Positions 55,632 to 64,000 of a DNA stretch of 64,000 nucleotides are shown here, in pieces (position 1 is the stretch's first letter; each line of letters starts with the position of its first letter). Origin of the DNA: O2-02-FULL-42-9 sp038043025 (GTDB lineage Bacteria > Pseudomonadota > Gammaproteobacteria > UBA12402); contig JBBTCW010000020.1 in the NCBI GenBank assembly GCA_038043025.1, forward strand, positions 1 through 64,000. Direction: 5' to 3'. The notes under the pieces are model-generated. The model worked only from the letters and a program-made list of their open reading frames with translations. It did not search any database and had not been told where the DNA came from. The position numbers were made by a program, and so were the translations under genes.

Positions 55632-56753
55632 TTAGTAATCAAGTGCTTTAAGAAAACTTAATACCTCTCTTATTTCAATGTTTCTGTCCACACGCTCGTG
55701 CTTTAATTCTTGCACAATCTGTACCGCGGGTACATGATATTTTTCATGAAACGTTAAAAGATTTGAACTTAATTGCTTATCCGCGTATTTTACTTCAATC
55801 ATTTTTTGAATTTTATCATTGTACACAATCGCAAAATCCACTTCTTTGCCTTCTTTGGTACGCAAATAATGCAATGCGCAAGACTCTCCCTGATAATCTA
55901 CTTGACCATAAACATCTTTTAACAAGCAGGTTGCTACTAAATTTTCTAACTTAGCGCCATGATCGCCATTGACCAATCCCGTATCAAAAAAATATATTTT
56001 TGGTTCTTTTAATAAACTTCTTGCAATATTTTTTGAAAACGGCGTCACTCTAAAAATAATATAAAGCGCCTCAAAAATTTGAATATATTTTTTAACCGTA
56101 TTGGGCGAAATACCCACGTCTTCTGCGATCGACTTAAATGAAATGGATGAGCCGACCTTGCTTCGCAAGAGCTCCAAAACCAATTGGATCGACTTTAAAT
56201 CATGAATATGATTAAAATCAAAAATATCGACTCTTATTAAACTATCAATATATTGAGATCGCCAACGTTTTACATCGGTCATATTGGCCGCCAAAAAAGG
56301 CTCTGGAAATCCACTGTGCTCAATAAAGCGATTTAAATCATCAGATAATTTATGTTGTGAAAGTTCAGCCGGCGAAAATGGCAATAATCGATGAGAAAAA
56401 TATCGCCCCGCCAAGGAATCACCCACTTGCTTCAACACACCTAAACGAGCACTACCCGTTACAATAATTTTTAAATGCGACGGTTTCGTATCATAAACAC
56501 CTTTGATATAATTTTTCCAAGCGGGCATTTTGTGGAGTTCATCCAAAATTAATAGATCCGTTGAAGCTAACCACGCTTCATGATGAATGATTTTTCGATC
56601 TTCCAGATGATCATAATTAAGGTACATCGGTGATTTAAAATTTGAGGCAATATCCTTCGCCAACCAGGTTTTTCCCGACTGCCGAGGTCCCGATAAAAAC
56701 ACCATTTTTTTATCCAGATCTTGCAAAATCGCCGTCTTTTGTCGTCTCTCCAT
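55632..56753 (-). CDS. DUF4143-type AAA ATPase
   Basis: A 373-residue ATPase. Walker A FLSGPRQSGKTWLA is near residue 20, Walker B DLLILDELHKM near 70, a sensor at VTGSARLG, and a winged-helix or DUF4143 domain follows (ISPNTVKKYIQIFEALYIIFRV near 215). The nuclease-like segment EGKEVDFAIVYN is at about 305. Such proteins are abundant in bacteria; they are chromosomally encoded with unknown role. The last 20 bases of this gene recur at 55133-55152 in the gap beyond the DUF2442 gene. The 360 bases upstream (56754-57113) hold an inverted repeat, a GCAAAAAAGTC direct repeat (56922-56964) and a palindromic element. Confidence 0.85.
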   Translation of the reverse strand: MERRQKTAILQDLDKKMVFLSGPRQSGKTWLAKDIASNFKSPMYLNYDHLEDRKIIHHEAWLASTDLLILDELHKMPAWKNYIKGVYDTKPSHLKIIVTGSARLGVLKQVGDSLAGRYFSHRLLPFSPAELSQHKLSDDLNRFIEHSGFPEPFLAANMTDVKRWRSQYIDSLIRVDIFDFNHIHDLKSIQLVLELLRSKVGSSISFKSIAEDVGISPNTVKKYIQIFEALYIIFRVTPFSKNIARSLLKEPKIYFFDTGLVNGDHGAKLENLVATCLLKDVYGQVDYQGESCALHYLRTKEGKEVDFAIVYNDKIQKMIEVKYADKQLSSNLLTFHEKYHVPAVQIVQELKHERVDRNIEIREVLSFLKALDY

Positions 56754-56791
56754 ATTAAGACCTCTGCATAACTCCGCTAGCGGTCAATCTC

Positions 56792-56866
56792 GAACGAATA
56801 GAAAACTTCAAAATGCTCATTTACGACCAGTAAACTCCGCTTTTTCAGCTTTCTATTCGTTCGACC
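56792..56866. repeat. Inverted repeat with 15-bp arms
   Basis: TCGAACGAATAGAAA (56792-56806) and its perfect complement (56852-56866) flank 45 bases containing ATGCTCATTTACGACCAG. No coding capacity. It resembles mobile-element ends but no transposase is present, so it could be a MITE-like element or an old insertion trace. Confidence 0.6.
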
Positions 56867-57028
56867 TTGCCGCACCAGCGAAGTTATCCAGTGGCCTTGT
56901 ATTGACTATTATAGAATAGAATGCAAAAAAGTCAAGACTTTATCGCATTTCAGTGCAAAAAAGTCGTAACCCTGGTCGAACAAAAACGTAACTACTTATT
57001 TAGCTGTGGGTAGCTTGGCCGCTAAAGT

Positions 57029-57110
57029 GTAGCCCGGATGAAATGTGCGAAGCACATGAAATCCGGGATTCCATATCCCCGTATTTCGCTTCGCTTCATA
57101 CGGGCTACGC
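57029..57110. repeat. Palindromic element next to the acetyltransferase gene
   Basis: GTAGCCCGGAT at the left matches ATCCGGG and a terminal CCGTAT...ATACGGGCTAC at the right. Inner hairpins are GTGCGAAGCAC and CGCTTCG. It ends four bases before the acetyltransferase stop codon. Confidence 0.65.
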
Positions 57111-57113
57111 TGG

Positions 57114-57602
57114 CTAAACTTTATATCGGTAAAATTTAGAATCAACCTGCATAACAGGAAATGAGGCGGGCAATAATGATTTTGGAATTTCCTCAAATCC
57201 GTTTTTTTCATAAAATCGATGAGCAGCTAAATAAGCGGATGTCGTTCCTAAATAAATCTCTTGAAATTTTTTATTCTTACACCAAGCAATTAACTCCCCC
57301 AAAAGAGCATGAGCGACTCCCTTTTCTTTGCCCCTATAATCACCATCAACAAACATTTTTCTAAGCGCAGCTTGTTTATTCCCAATATCAAGCAAAGCAA
57401 TAGTGCCCACGACCCTATCGCCATGCAGCGCAACCCAAAAATTCCCATCCTCTTTTTGATAAAACCGATGAATTGTTTTCAAATCCGGCTGATCATCAAG
57501 TGAAATAGAAACGCCAAACTCTTCCGTTTGAATTTTAAGTATCAAATCAATAATCTGGTCTCTATAATCATCTAAATAGGGTTTGATTTCTATCTTTAAC
57601 AT
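57114..57602 (-). CDS. GNAT-family N-acetyltransferase
   Basis: Starting at ATG 57602 behind GGGAGGTG, 162 residues with a GNAT fold: FWVALHGDRVVGTIALLD, then RKMFVDGDYRGKEKGVAHALLGE, whose Arg/Gly-rich acetyl-CoA loop is DYRGKEKGVAHAL, and the terminal beta-strand FYEKNGFEEI. It transfers acetyl from acetyl-CoA to an unknown amine. It follows the esterase by 26 bases and probably shares its message. Confidence 0.88.
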   Translation of the reverse strand: MLKIEIKPYLDDYRDQIIDLILKIQTEEFGVSISLDDQPDLKTIHRFYQKEDGNFWVALHGDRVVGTIALLDIGNKQAALRKMFVDGDYRGKEKGVAHALLGELIAWCKNKKFQEIYLGTTSAYLAAHRFYEKNGFEEIPKSLLPASFPVMQVDSKFYRYKV

Positions 57603-57628
57603 TAACACCTCCCGACTAAACAACTTAT

Positions 57629-58558
57629 CTAAAATTCACCAAAAACAGAACGCACATATATACCCATTTCATCAAACGCGTTTTCTTCCTCTTCCAATTC
57701 ACCACGAAAAAACAGAAAATTATGTAGCTGCCCCGTATACAGCGAATATCTTACCTCGTTACCTGTTGCCTTTAATCGATCTGCATACACACGCCCTTCA
57801 TCCACCAACGTATCGTATTCCGCCCCAATCACTAATGCCGGTGCTAAATTTGATAAGTCTGGTGCAAACAAAGGTGAAACCATGGGATCTGCCCGATCCA
57901 TCTCTTCTGGTAAGTACTGATCAAAACACCATTTCACCGCCTCTGTATCGAGCAAATAACCGGTTGCATATTTTTGATAAGATGGCGTACCGCGTGTTGC
58001 GTCTAACGCCGGCGCAATAAGAATTTGACAAGCCAATTTTAATCCATCATTTCTCGCTTTAATCGCCGTAACAGCAGCAAAGTTTCCGCCCGAACTATAG
58101 CCACACACGCCAATTTTATCTGTTTCAATATCTAACGCATCACAATGATCAAATGCCCACCGAATGCCCGCGTATGCATCGTTTAACCCGATGGGATATT
58201 TATTTTCTGGCGCCGAACGATAATGCACATTAATAATTTTACAACCACAGGTATTTGCTAATTGTCGAGATATCACGTCTTGTTGTTTATGATTGCCATA
58301 CACAAAACCACTGCCACAAAAATAAATTAATGCGCCATGCGATGTCAATTTTTTTGGCACATAAATCCAAACAGGAATATCGCCATTTGGCCCTGAAATA
58401 TTTTTCTCAACCACTTTTTTGACAGACTCTGGCGCGCCCGCTAAAGGCAATAATCCATCGACCATTTGTCGATGCTGCTCTATTGTAACCACGCCAGCAA
58501 AAACATTCTCGGATAACAATTTATCTCTGAGCTTTTTTGAGGGAGGGTTTAATGGCAT
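57629..58558 (-). CDS. Alpha/beta-hydrolase of the hormone-sensitive-lipase (acetyl esterase) type
   Basis: A 309-residue hydrolase. The nucleophile elbow GYSSGGNFA is near residue 145. The catalytic Asp is in GAEYDTLVDEG and the His in GQLHNFLF. The usual HGGG oxyanion segment reads YFCGSGFVYG, where His-Gly has become Cys-Gly, a notable change. It hydrolyses short-chain esters. It begins ten bases after purA and is probably cotranscribed with it. Confidence 0.87.
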   Translation of the reverse strand: MPLNPPSKKLRDKLLSENVFAGVVTIEQHRQMVDGLLPLAGAPESVKKVVEKNISGPNGDIPVWIYVPKKLTSHGALIYFCGSGFVYGNHKQQDVISRQLANTCGCKIINVHYRSAPENKYPIGLNDAYAGIRWAFDHCDALDIETDKIGVCGYSSGGNFAAVTAIKARNDGLKLACQILIAPALDATRGTPSYQKYATGYLLDTEAVKWCFDQYLPEEMDRADPMVSPLFAPDLSNLAPALVIGAEYDTLVDEGRVYADRLKATGNEVRYSLYTGQLHNFLFFRGELEEEENAFDEMGIYVRSVFGEF

Positions 58559-58567
58559 ATTTTTTCT

Positions 58568-59893
<1,326 letters not shown>

Positions 59894-59967
59894 TTAACAG
59901 ATAACAGCAGCCATAGGCAGACAGAAAACTTGGACAAGCATAAGATGCTATTGAATTTGGCTATTTT

Positions 59968-60216
59968 TTAGGCGTTTTCTTCGGCAGCGGCCGTTTCTTT
60001 ATGAGCAACTTCTACATTATGCGCCGGCACAATAGTTGAAATTGCATGTTTATAGACCATTTGGGTAACACTACCTTTTAGCGTAACAACATATCCATCA
60101 AACGCTTCGATCTGACCTTGCAATTTAATACCATTAACAAGATAGATTGCGGCGGGAACTTTTTCTTTTCGTAAGACATTTAGAAATAAATCCTGTAAGC
60201 ATTGTTCCTTTGTCAT
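59968..60216 (-). CDS. hfq: RNA chaperone Hfq
   Basis: An 82-residue Sm-like protein. [20 protein letters not shown] and [20 protein letters not shown] form Sm1, and [13 protein letters not shown] forms Sm2 with the conserved K-H pair. It binds small RNAs and poly(A) tracts as a hexamer. The C-terminal tail is short (15 residues). In most gammaproteobacteria hflX follows; here purA does. A ribosome site GAGAAAT precedes the start. Confidence 0.96.
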   Translation of the reverse strand: MTKEQCLQDLFLNVLRKEKVPAAIYLVNGIKLQGQIEAFDGYVVTLKGSVTQMVYKHAISTIVPAHNVEVAHKETAAAEENA

Positions 60217-60345
60217 TGTAATTTCTCCATTAATTATCGTTCTAATTATCCTAAAACAAACACGCGGATATCATCCACAAGCAAGCATGATATAAAGCAC
60301 AGTTTCTGTCAATAGTTATAAAACAAATTTTGAAAAAAAATGATC

Positions 60346-61629
60346 TTACACGCGTGATGCGTGCGTCTCTCGCAAGAAAAATCCAAAGATAATACTAATA
60401 ATTAATCCGATGGGTAATATCGATAATGCAATTTGATAATCATGAACAGAATAAATCGGCACGCCTTGTAAAATCGTACCGTTCCAATGTAAATCCAACA
60501 ACCAACCAATCACTGGTTGAAACACAAGCCCCCCTAACATAATCAACATATTAGTAAACGCAATGGCTGTGCCTGAAATTTTTTCGGGGCTCACTTCGCG
60601 ACTAATGGCAAACACAATAATTTGAGCGCTGATCACAAAACCTAAACTAAACAAAGCAGTTTCTACTGAGAAAAAACTAAGATGAGGTACATATAAAATA
60701 ATCAACAGGATAAATAAACCAAACAGGGAGCCAACCATCAATGGCATTCGACGTCGTTGGAATTTATCTGATAAAAAACCGATAATCGGCCCTCCAATCG
60801 ACCAGCCTAAAAACATCAATGAAATAGCCGTTGCCGATTGGCTATGCGACACATGATGCGCCTGAATCAAATACGAAATTCCCCAAAGCTCGGCAAACGT
60901 ACTCAGGCCTAAATACATCAAGCAACCGATCGCACCTGCCACCCAAATATAAGGCGACTTGATTGCAAACCATAACCCTTTTAGAACATCTTTGAACTCT
61001 GGATCTGCCACATAAAAAATATGATGAGAGGTTTTAATACGATCCTGAACAAAAACAAACATAATCACTACCAAAAAAACACCTAAAATTGCCAAATCAA
61101 ATGTTGTCATTCGCCATCCATGCCATTCGACAAGCGATTCAATAAAAATGTCACCGCCCATTGCCGCTAACGTCCCCAGTGTTGTAATCAACCCCGATGC
61201 AAACGCAAATCGATTGGGCGGCAACCAGATCGTTGCAATTTTTAATGCTCCCACAAACGCAAATGCCGAACCCAATCCGATGAGCAATCGCCCAAAACCC
61301 AACATCCATACAGATTGTGCTGAACCAAATATAAATGCACCCACCACACATAACGCACAAGCTGCCACTAATAACCGACGAGGGCCATATCGGTCAATCA
61401 ATACACCCACAACCAATTGCATGGGCGAATACGCAAAATAATATAATGCGATCACGCTACCATAACGTGATGCTGATAAACGAAAATCATGCATCAATTC
61501 GCTAGACATGATGCTCGGGGCAATGCGTAAAATATATTCATAGCCATAAAAAAGCGCGCCGATTCCACAAATTAACCATGGAATAAGAGGGTGCTTTTTT
61601 ACATCACTGATAATAGATAAACGACTCAT
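60346..61629 (-). CDS. MFS transporter
   Basis: A 427-residue twelve-helix transporter. Loop 2-3 has GVLIDRYGPRRLL, the MFS motif A, and loop 8-9 has GFLSDKFQRRRMPL, its repeat. Charged residues in the first helix (YGYEYILRIAPS) suggest a substrate site for anions. The family in Legionellales is often called D-galactonate or phthalate-like, but substrate cannot be told. The ribosome site GAGGT precedes the start. Confidence 0.88.
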   Translation of the reverse strand: MSRLSIISDVKKHPLIPWLICGIGALFYGYEYILRIAPSIMSSELMHDFRLSASRYGSVIALYYFAYSPMQLVVGVLIDRYGPRRLLVAACALCVVGAFIFGSAQSVWMLGFGRLLIGLGSAFAFVGALKIATIWLPPNRFAFASGLITTLGTLAAMGGDIFIESLVEWHGWRMTTFDLAILGVFLVVIMFVFVQDRIKTSHHIFYVADPEFKDVLKGLWFAIKSPYIWVAGAIGCLMYLGLSTFAELWGISYLIQAHHVSHSQSATAISLMFLGWSIGGPIIGFLSDKFQRRRMPLMVGSLFGLFILLIILYVPHLSFFSVETALFSLGFVISAQIIVFAISREVSPEKISGTAIAFTNMLIMLGGLVFQPVIGWLLDLHWNGTILQGVPIYSVHDYQIALSILPIGLIISIIFGFFLRETHASRV

Positions 61630-61672
61630 ACGACCTCGAAATGAACTGAAAATGGATCATAATCCCAAAAGA

Positions 61673-61909
61673 CTATTCTTTATCAGTTTTTGCTTTGTCG
61701 GTCATACCAGACATGGCATAACGCTGCTTAAAACGCTCTACGCGACCCGTGGTATCAACGATTTTTTGCTGACCGGTATAGAAAGGGTGACATTTATCAC
61801 ACACATCAATCGATAAATCATGTCCCAAAGTAGACCCTACAGTAAATTTACTACCGCAACTACAAGTGACTGTAATTTCAGCATAGTTTGGGTGAATTTC
61901 CGCTTGCAT
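61673..61909 (-). CDS. rpmE: 50S ribosomal protein L31
   Basis: Start at ATG 61909 behind GAGGAAT gives [20 protein letters not shown] and 78 residues. Zinc ligands Cys16, Cys18, Cys37 and Cys40 (CSC and CDKC) are present, so it is the zinc type. [13 protein letters not shown] is conserved. A 35-base direct repeat (61956-62025) lies just upstream and may be in its leader. Confidence 0.95.
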   Translation of the reverse strand: MQAEIHPNYAEITVTCSCGSKFTVGSTLGHDLSIDVCDKCHPFYTGQQKIVDTTGRVERFKQRYAMSGMTDKAKTDKE

Positions 61910-61955
61910 CACTATTCCTCTTCTTTGTCTAATTGCTCCGAATACGGAGACCATC

Positions 61956-62025
61956 TAAGCTACAGGGCTGAATCATAGCCGAGCCTCTCTTAAGCTACAG
62001 GGCTGGATCATAGCCGAGCCTCTCT
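61956..62025. repeat. Tandem 35-base direct repeat upstream of rpmE
   Basis: Two copies, 61956-61990 and 61991-62025, differ at one base. Each begins TAAGCTACAGGGCTG and contains a GGCT/AGCC hairpin. Their place in the untranslated region before rpmE makes a leader role possible but unproved. Confidence 0.75.
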
Positions 62026-62061
62026 TTAGAATCAAGGATTTGGTCAAAATTTTAGTTACTT

Positions 62062-62829
62062 TCAATCGAACTCAGCAATGACGGGGGTATGATCCGAAGG
62101 CGACTCCCAACCACGCGGTGTCTTATCGACAAAACAACTCTTGCAATGCTGGCTTAATTCATCGCTCAATAAGACCAAATCGAGCCGCAACCCCCTATCG
62201 CGCATAAATGCCGCATGCCGATAATCCCACCAACTGTAACCACCCGACGTTTGATCAAACAGTCGATACGCATCATGTAACCCAACAGCGAGTATTTTTT
62301 GCAAGGCAGCTCGCTCGGGCTCGCTCACCAACACCTGCCCTTCCCACGCTTTAGGGTTATACACATCCAAGTCTGCGGGCGCGATATTAAAATCACCGAC
62401 GATAACAAATTTTGAAAATCTTTGGAGCTGTGATTTTGCATGTGCGCATAATTTTTTAAGCCATTCCAATTTATATTGATACTTATCTGAATCAATACTC
62501 GTTCCATTCGGCACATATAAATTTAAAAACCGATAACCATCAATAGTCGCGCCCAACACACGTCGTTGTGGATCCTCCGATCCTGGTAAATCATACACAA
62601 CATCCGTGGCTTCTTTTAAACTAATTGTTGCCACGCCATTATAAGATTTTTGCCCTGAATAAATGACATGATAGCCAGCCGCTTCGATTTCATCTTTTGG
62701 AAATTTATCATCAGGTACTTTTGTTTCTTGAATGGCTAAAATATTCGGACGATGCGTCTTCAGCCATCTCAAAATATGTGGTAAGCGCATGCGAACTGAA
62801 TTCACATTCCACGTCGCAATTTTAAACAT
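62062..62829 (-). CDS. xthA: Exodeoxyribonuclease III
   Basis: A 255-residue Mg-dependent nuclease and AP endonuclease. MFKIATWNVNSVRMRLPHIL, IQETKVPDDKFP (the metal-binding Glu), VGDFNIAPADLD, and the C-terminal SDHTPVIAEFD with catalytic Asp-His are all present. It begins 45 bases after the efflux gene. Confidence 0.95.
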   Translation of the reverse strand: MFKIATWNVNSVRMRLPHILRWLKTHRPNILAIQETKVPDDKFPKDEIEAAGYHVIYSGQKSYNGVATISLKEATDVVYDLPGSEDPQRRVLGATIDGYRFLNLYVPNGTSIDSDKYQYKLEWLKKLCAHAKSQLQRFSKFVIVGDFNIAPADLDVYNPKAWEGQVLVSEPERAALQKILAVGLHDAYRLFDQTSGGYSWWDYRHAAFMRDRGLRLDLVLLSDELSQHCKSCFVDKTPRGWESPSDHTPVIAEFD

Positions 62830-62874
62830 ATATTATTTTCACTCGGACTCCAATCAAACATTCCAAATATCCCG

Positions 62875-64000
62875 CTAATAAAAGAAAAACACCTGTATTT
62901 TCGAAATAAAAGGAATTTTCTTAACAGCCGTTTGATATTGCGTTAGCAACTCTTCCGCCGAAGGCAACGCCGATAATGCCCGCAGGGGCAAGAACACTTC
63001 GACTTCAATCGATTCGTTTAAATAATGCAAGTTAATATGATCAATCAAATGGTGGCTCGATAAGTCTTTCCAACACGCTCGCAATTGTTCTTCAACCACA
63101 ATACGATTCGGTAGCTTACTGGGTGCCGTTTCCTCGCTCGTCGTATCGACATGAACGGTCACATCGGCAACCTTATTCATGCGAGTAGAAAGGTACGCAA
63201 TAATTTGTTCTGCAATATAATGCCCTTCAGAAACACTCACGTGAGAGTCCACTTGTATATGCACATCTACAAAAATTGTACCGCCCAAAAAGCGTGTGCG
63301 CAACTGATGAATCGATTTAATGCCAGGCACCTTTAACATTTCATCATGCATAAATTGCAACTCGCGCCCATCAATGCCCGTATCCACTAACTCGCGCACA
63401 CACGACCAAATCGACTTGCCCGCCATTCTTAAAATCATAGCGCCAATAATCATCGCGCCCACGGCATCCAGATAATGAATGCCAAAATACTCACCCGTTG
63501 CGCTAATCAACACAACCAAGGATGAAAGCGCATCGCTGCGATGATGCCATGCGTTCGTTTTTAATAACATAGATCCAATGCGTTCGCTGACGTTAAGCGT
63601 ATACCGATACATAAACTCTTTCGTTACAATTGAAATGACCGCAACCATCAAAACAAATAAATTGGGTGACAAAACATCATGATGTAAAACGGCATCAACA
63701 ATCGCATCAGCAATAATGCCAAAACCGGCGAGCGTCAACACAATCCCAACAACAATCGTCAGCGCAGTTTCAATGCGCTGGTGCCCGTACGGATGATTAT
63801 AATCAGGACCATGGCTGCCTGTTTTTGCCGCATACAATACCAAGATATCCGTTAATAAATCCGAAAAAGAATGGATACCATCGGCAAATAAAGCCTGTGA
63901 ATCACCCAGCCAACCGGTTACTGTTTTCAAGATAGCTAAAAAAATATTAACCGCGGCACCCATCAGCGTAATTTTTTTCGCCTGCCGAAACGATTCTGTG
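62875..64000 (-). CDS. Cation diffusion facilitator (FieF-like), 5' end outside the window
   Basis: At least 375 residues; the frame stays open to base 64000 (TESFRQAKKITLMG before the annotated Met), so the true start lies beyond. Metal sites DGIHSFSDLLTD and HHRSDALSS are as in zinc/iron exporters, as is HPYGHQRIE after helix 2. The cytoplasmic C-terminal domain follows from about residue 210. It exports Zn, Fe or similar divalent ions. The N-terminus must be read from the neighbouring sequence. Confidence 0.92.
   Translation of the reverse strand, partial: TESFRQAKKITLMGAAVNIFLAILKTVTGWLGDSQALFADGIHSFSDLLTDILVLYAAKTGSHGPDYNHPYGHQRIETALTIVVGIVLTLAGFGIIADAIVDAVLHHDVLSPNLFVLMVAVISIVTKEFMYRYTLNVSERIGSMLLKTNAWHHRSDALSSLVVLISATGEYFGIHYLDAVGAMIIGAMILRMAGKSIWSCVRELVDTGIDGRELQFMHDEMLKVPGIKSIHQLRTRFLGGTIFVDVHIQVDSHVSVSEGHYIAEQIIAYLSTRMNKVADVTVHVDTTSEETAPSKLPNRIVVEEQLRACWKDLSSHHLIDHINLHYLNESIEVEVFLPLRALSALPSAEELLTQYQTAVKKIPFISKIQVFFFY

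Overview
The window is an AT-rich chromosomal segment of a gammaproteobacterium. It carries the dcw cell-wall and division genes, rsmI, radA, alr, dnaB, rplI, rpsR, rpsF, recG, purA, hfq, rpmE and xthA. Several traits point to the Legionellales (Coxiella, Aquicella, Berkiella or Rickettsiella-like bacteria): a leucine-rich-repeat protein, a 17 kDa-antigen-type glycine-zipper lipoprotein, a secreted papain-like protease, many palindromic intergenic repeats, and three giant genes behind PmrA-type boxes. The lineage is an inference; no rRNA is present to fix it.

Layout. 1-610: a DinJ/YafQ-type toxin-antitoxin pair. 631-10352 (minus strand): mraZ-rsmH-ftsL-ftsI-murE-mraY-GT4-murD-ftsW, with a clear MraZ operator and promoter, but without murF, with a glycosyltransferase inserted after mraY, and ending at ftsW. 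10475-26660 (plus strand): three giant paralogous, apparently all-helical proteins (about 1852, 1781 and 1391 aa). Each sits directly downstream of a CTTAA(G/T)-N5-CTTAAG box, and all share a C-terminal Trp-rich signature. The first has in-frame tandem repeats of about 293 codons and a 100-N assembly gap that falls in the repeat. 26667-37320 (minus strand): rnpB, rsmI, radA, a lipoprotein, alr, dnaB, a brnTA module damaged by a palindromic element, two envelope proteins, rplI, a DUF2232 protein, rpsR and rpsF.

37429-45318: tRNA-Met, a secreted C1 peptidase, an ATPase remnant, bioY, a DUF1284 protein, coaX, a 5'-nucleotidase, recG and tRNA-Leu. 45368-54214: a probable specialised-metabolite island with a two-module A-T-C-A-T peptide synthetase (second module with a proline-type code, no release domain), two paralogous PAS histidine kinases flanking it, and two tandem SemiSWEET proteins. 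54215-56753: an LRR protein, a DUF4160/DUF2442 pair (the first decayed) and a DUF4143 ATPase. 57114-64000 (minus strand): housekeeping genes including hfq, purA, a MFS transporter, rpmE, xthA and a cation-efflux gene cut by the window edge.

The most interesting system is the giant-gene locus. The boxes match the PmrA site known to control Dot/Icm effectors and secretion genes in Legionella and Coxiella, so the three proteins are proposed to be a co-regulated effector family. The second is the X-Pro peptide synthetase island. Palindromic repeats of several families fill most intergenic gaps and in places have become the 3' ends of genes (rsmI, radA, alr, brnT).
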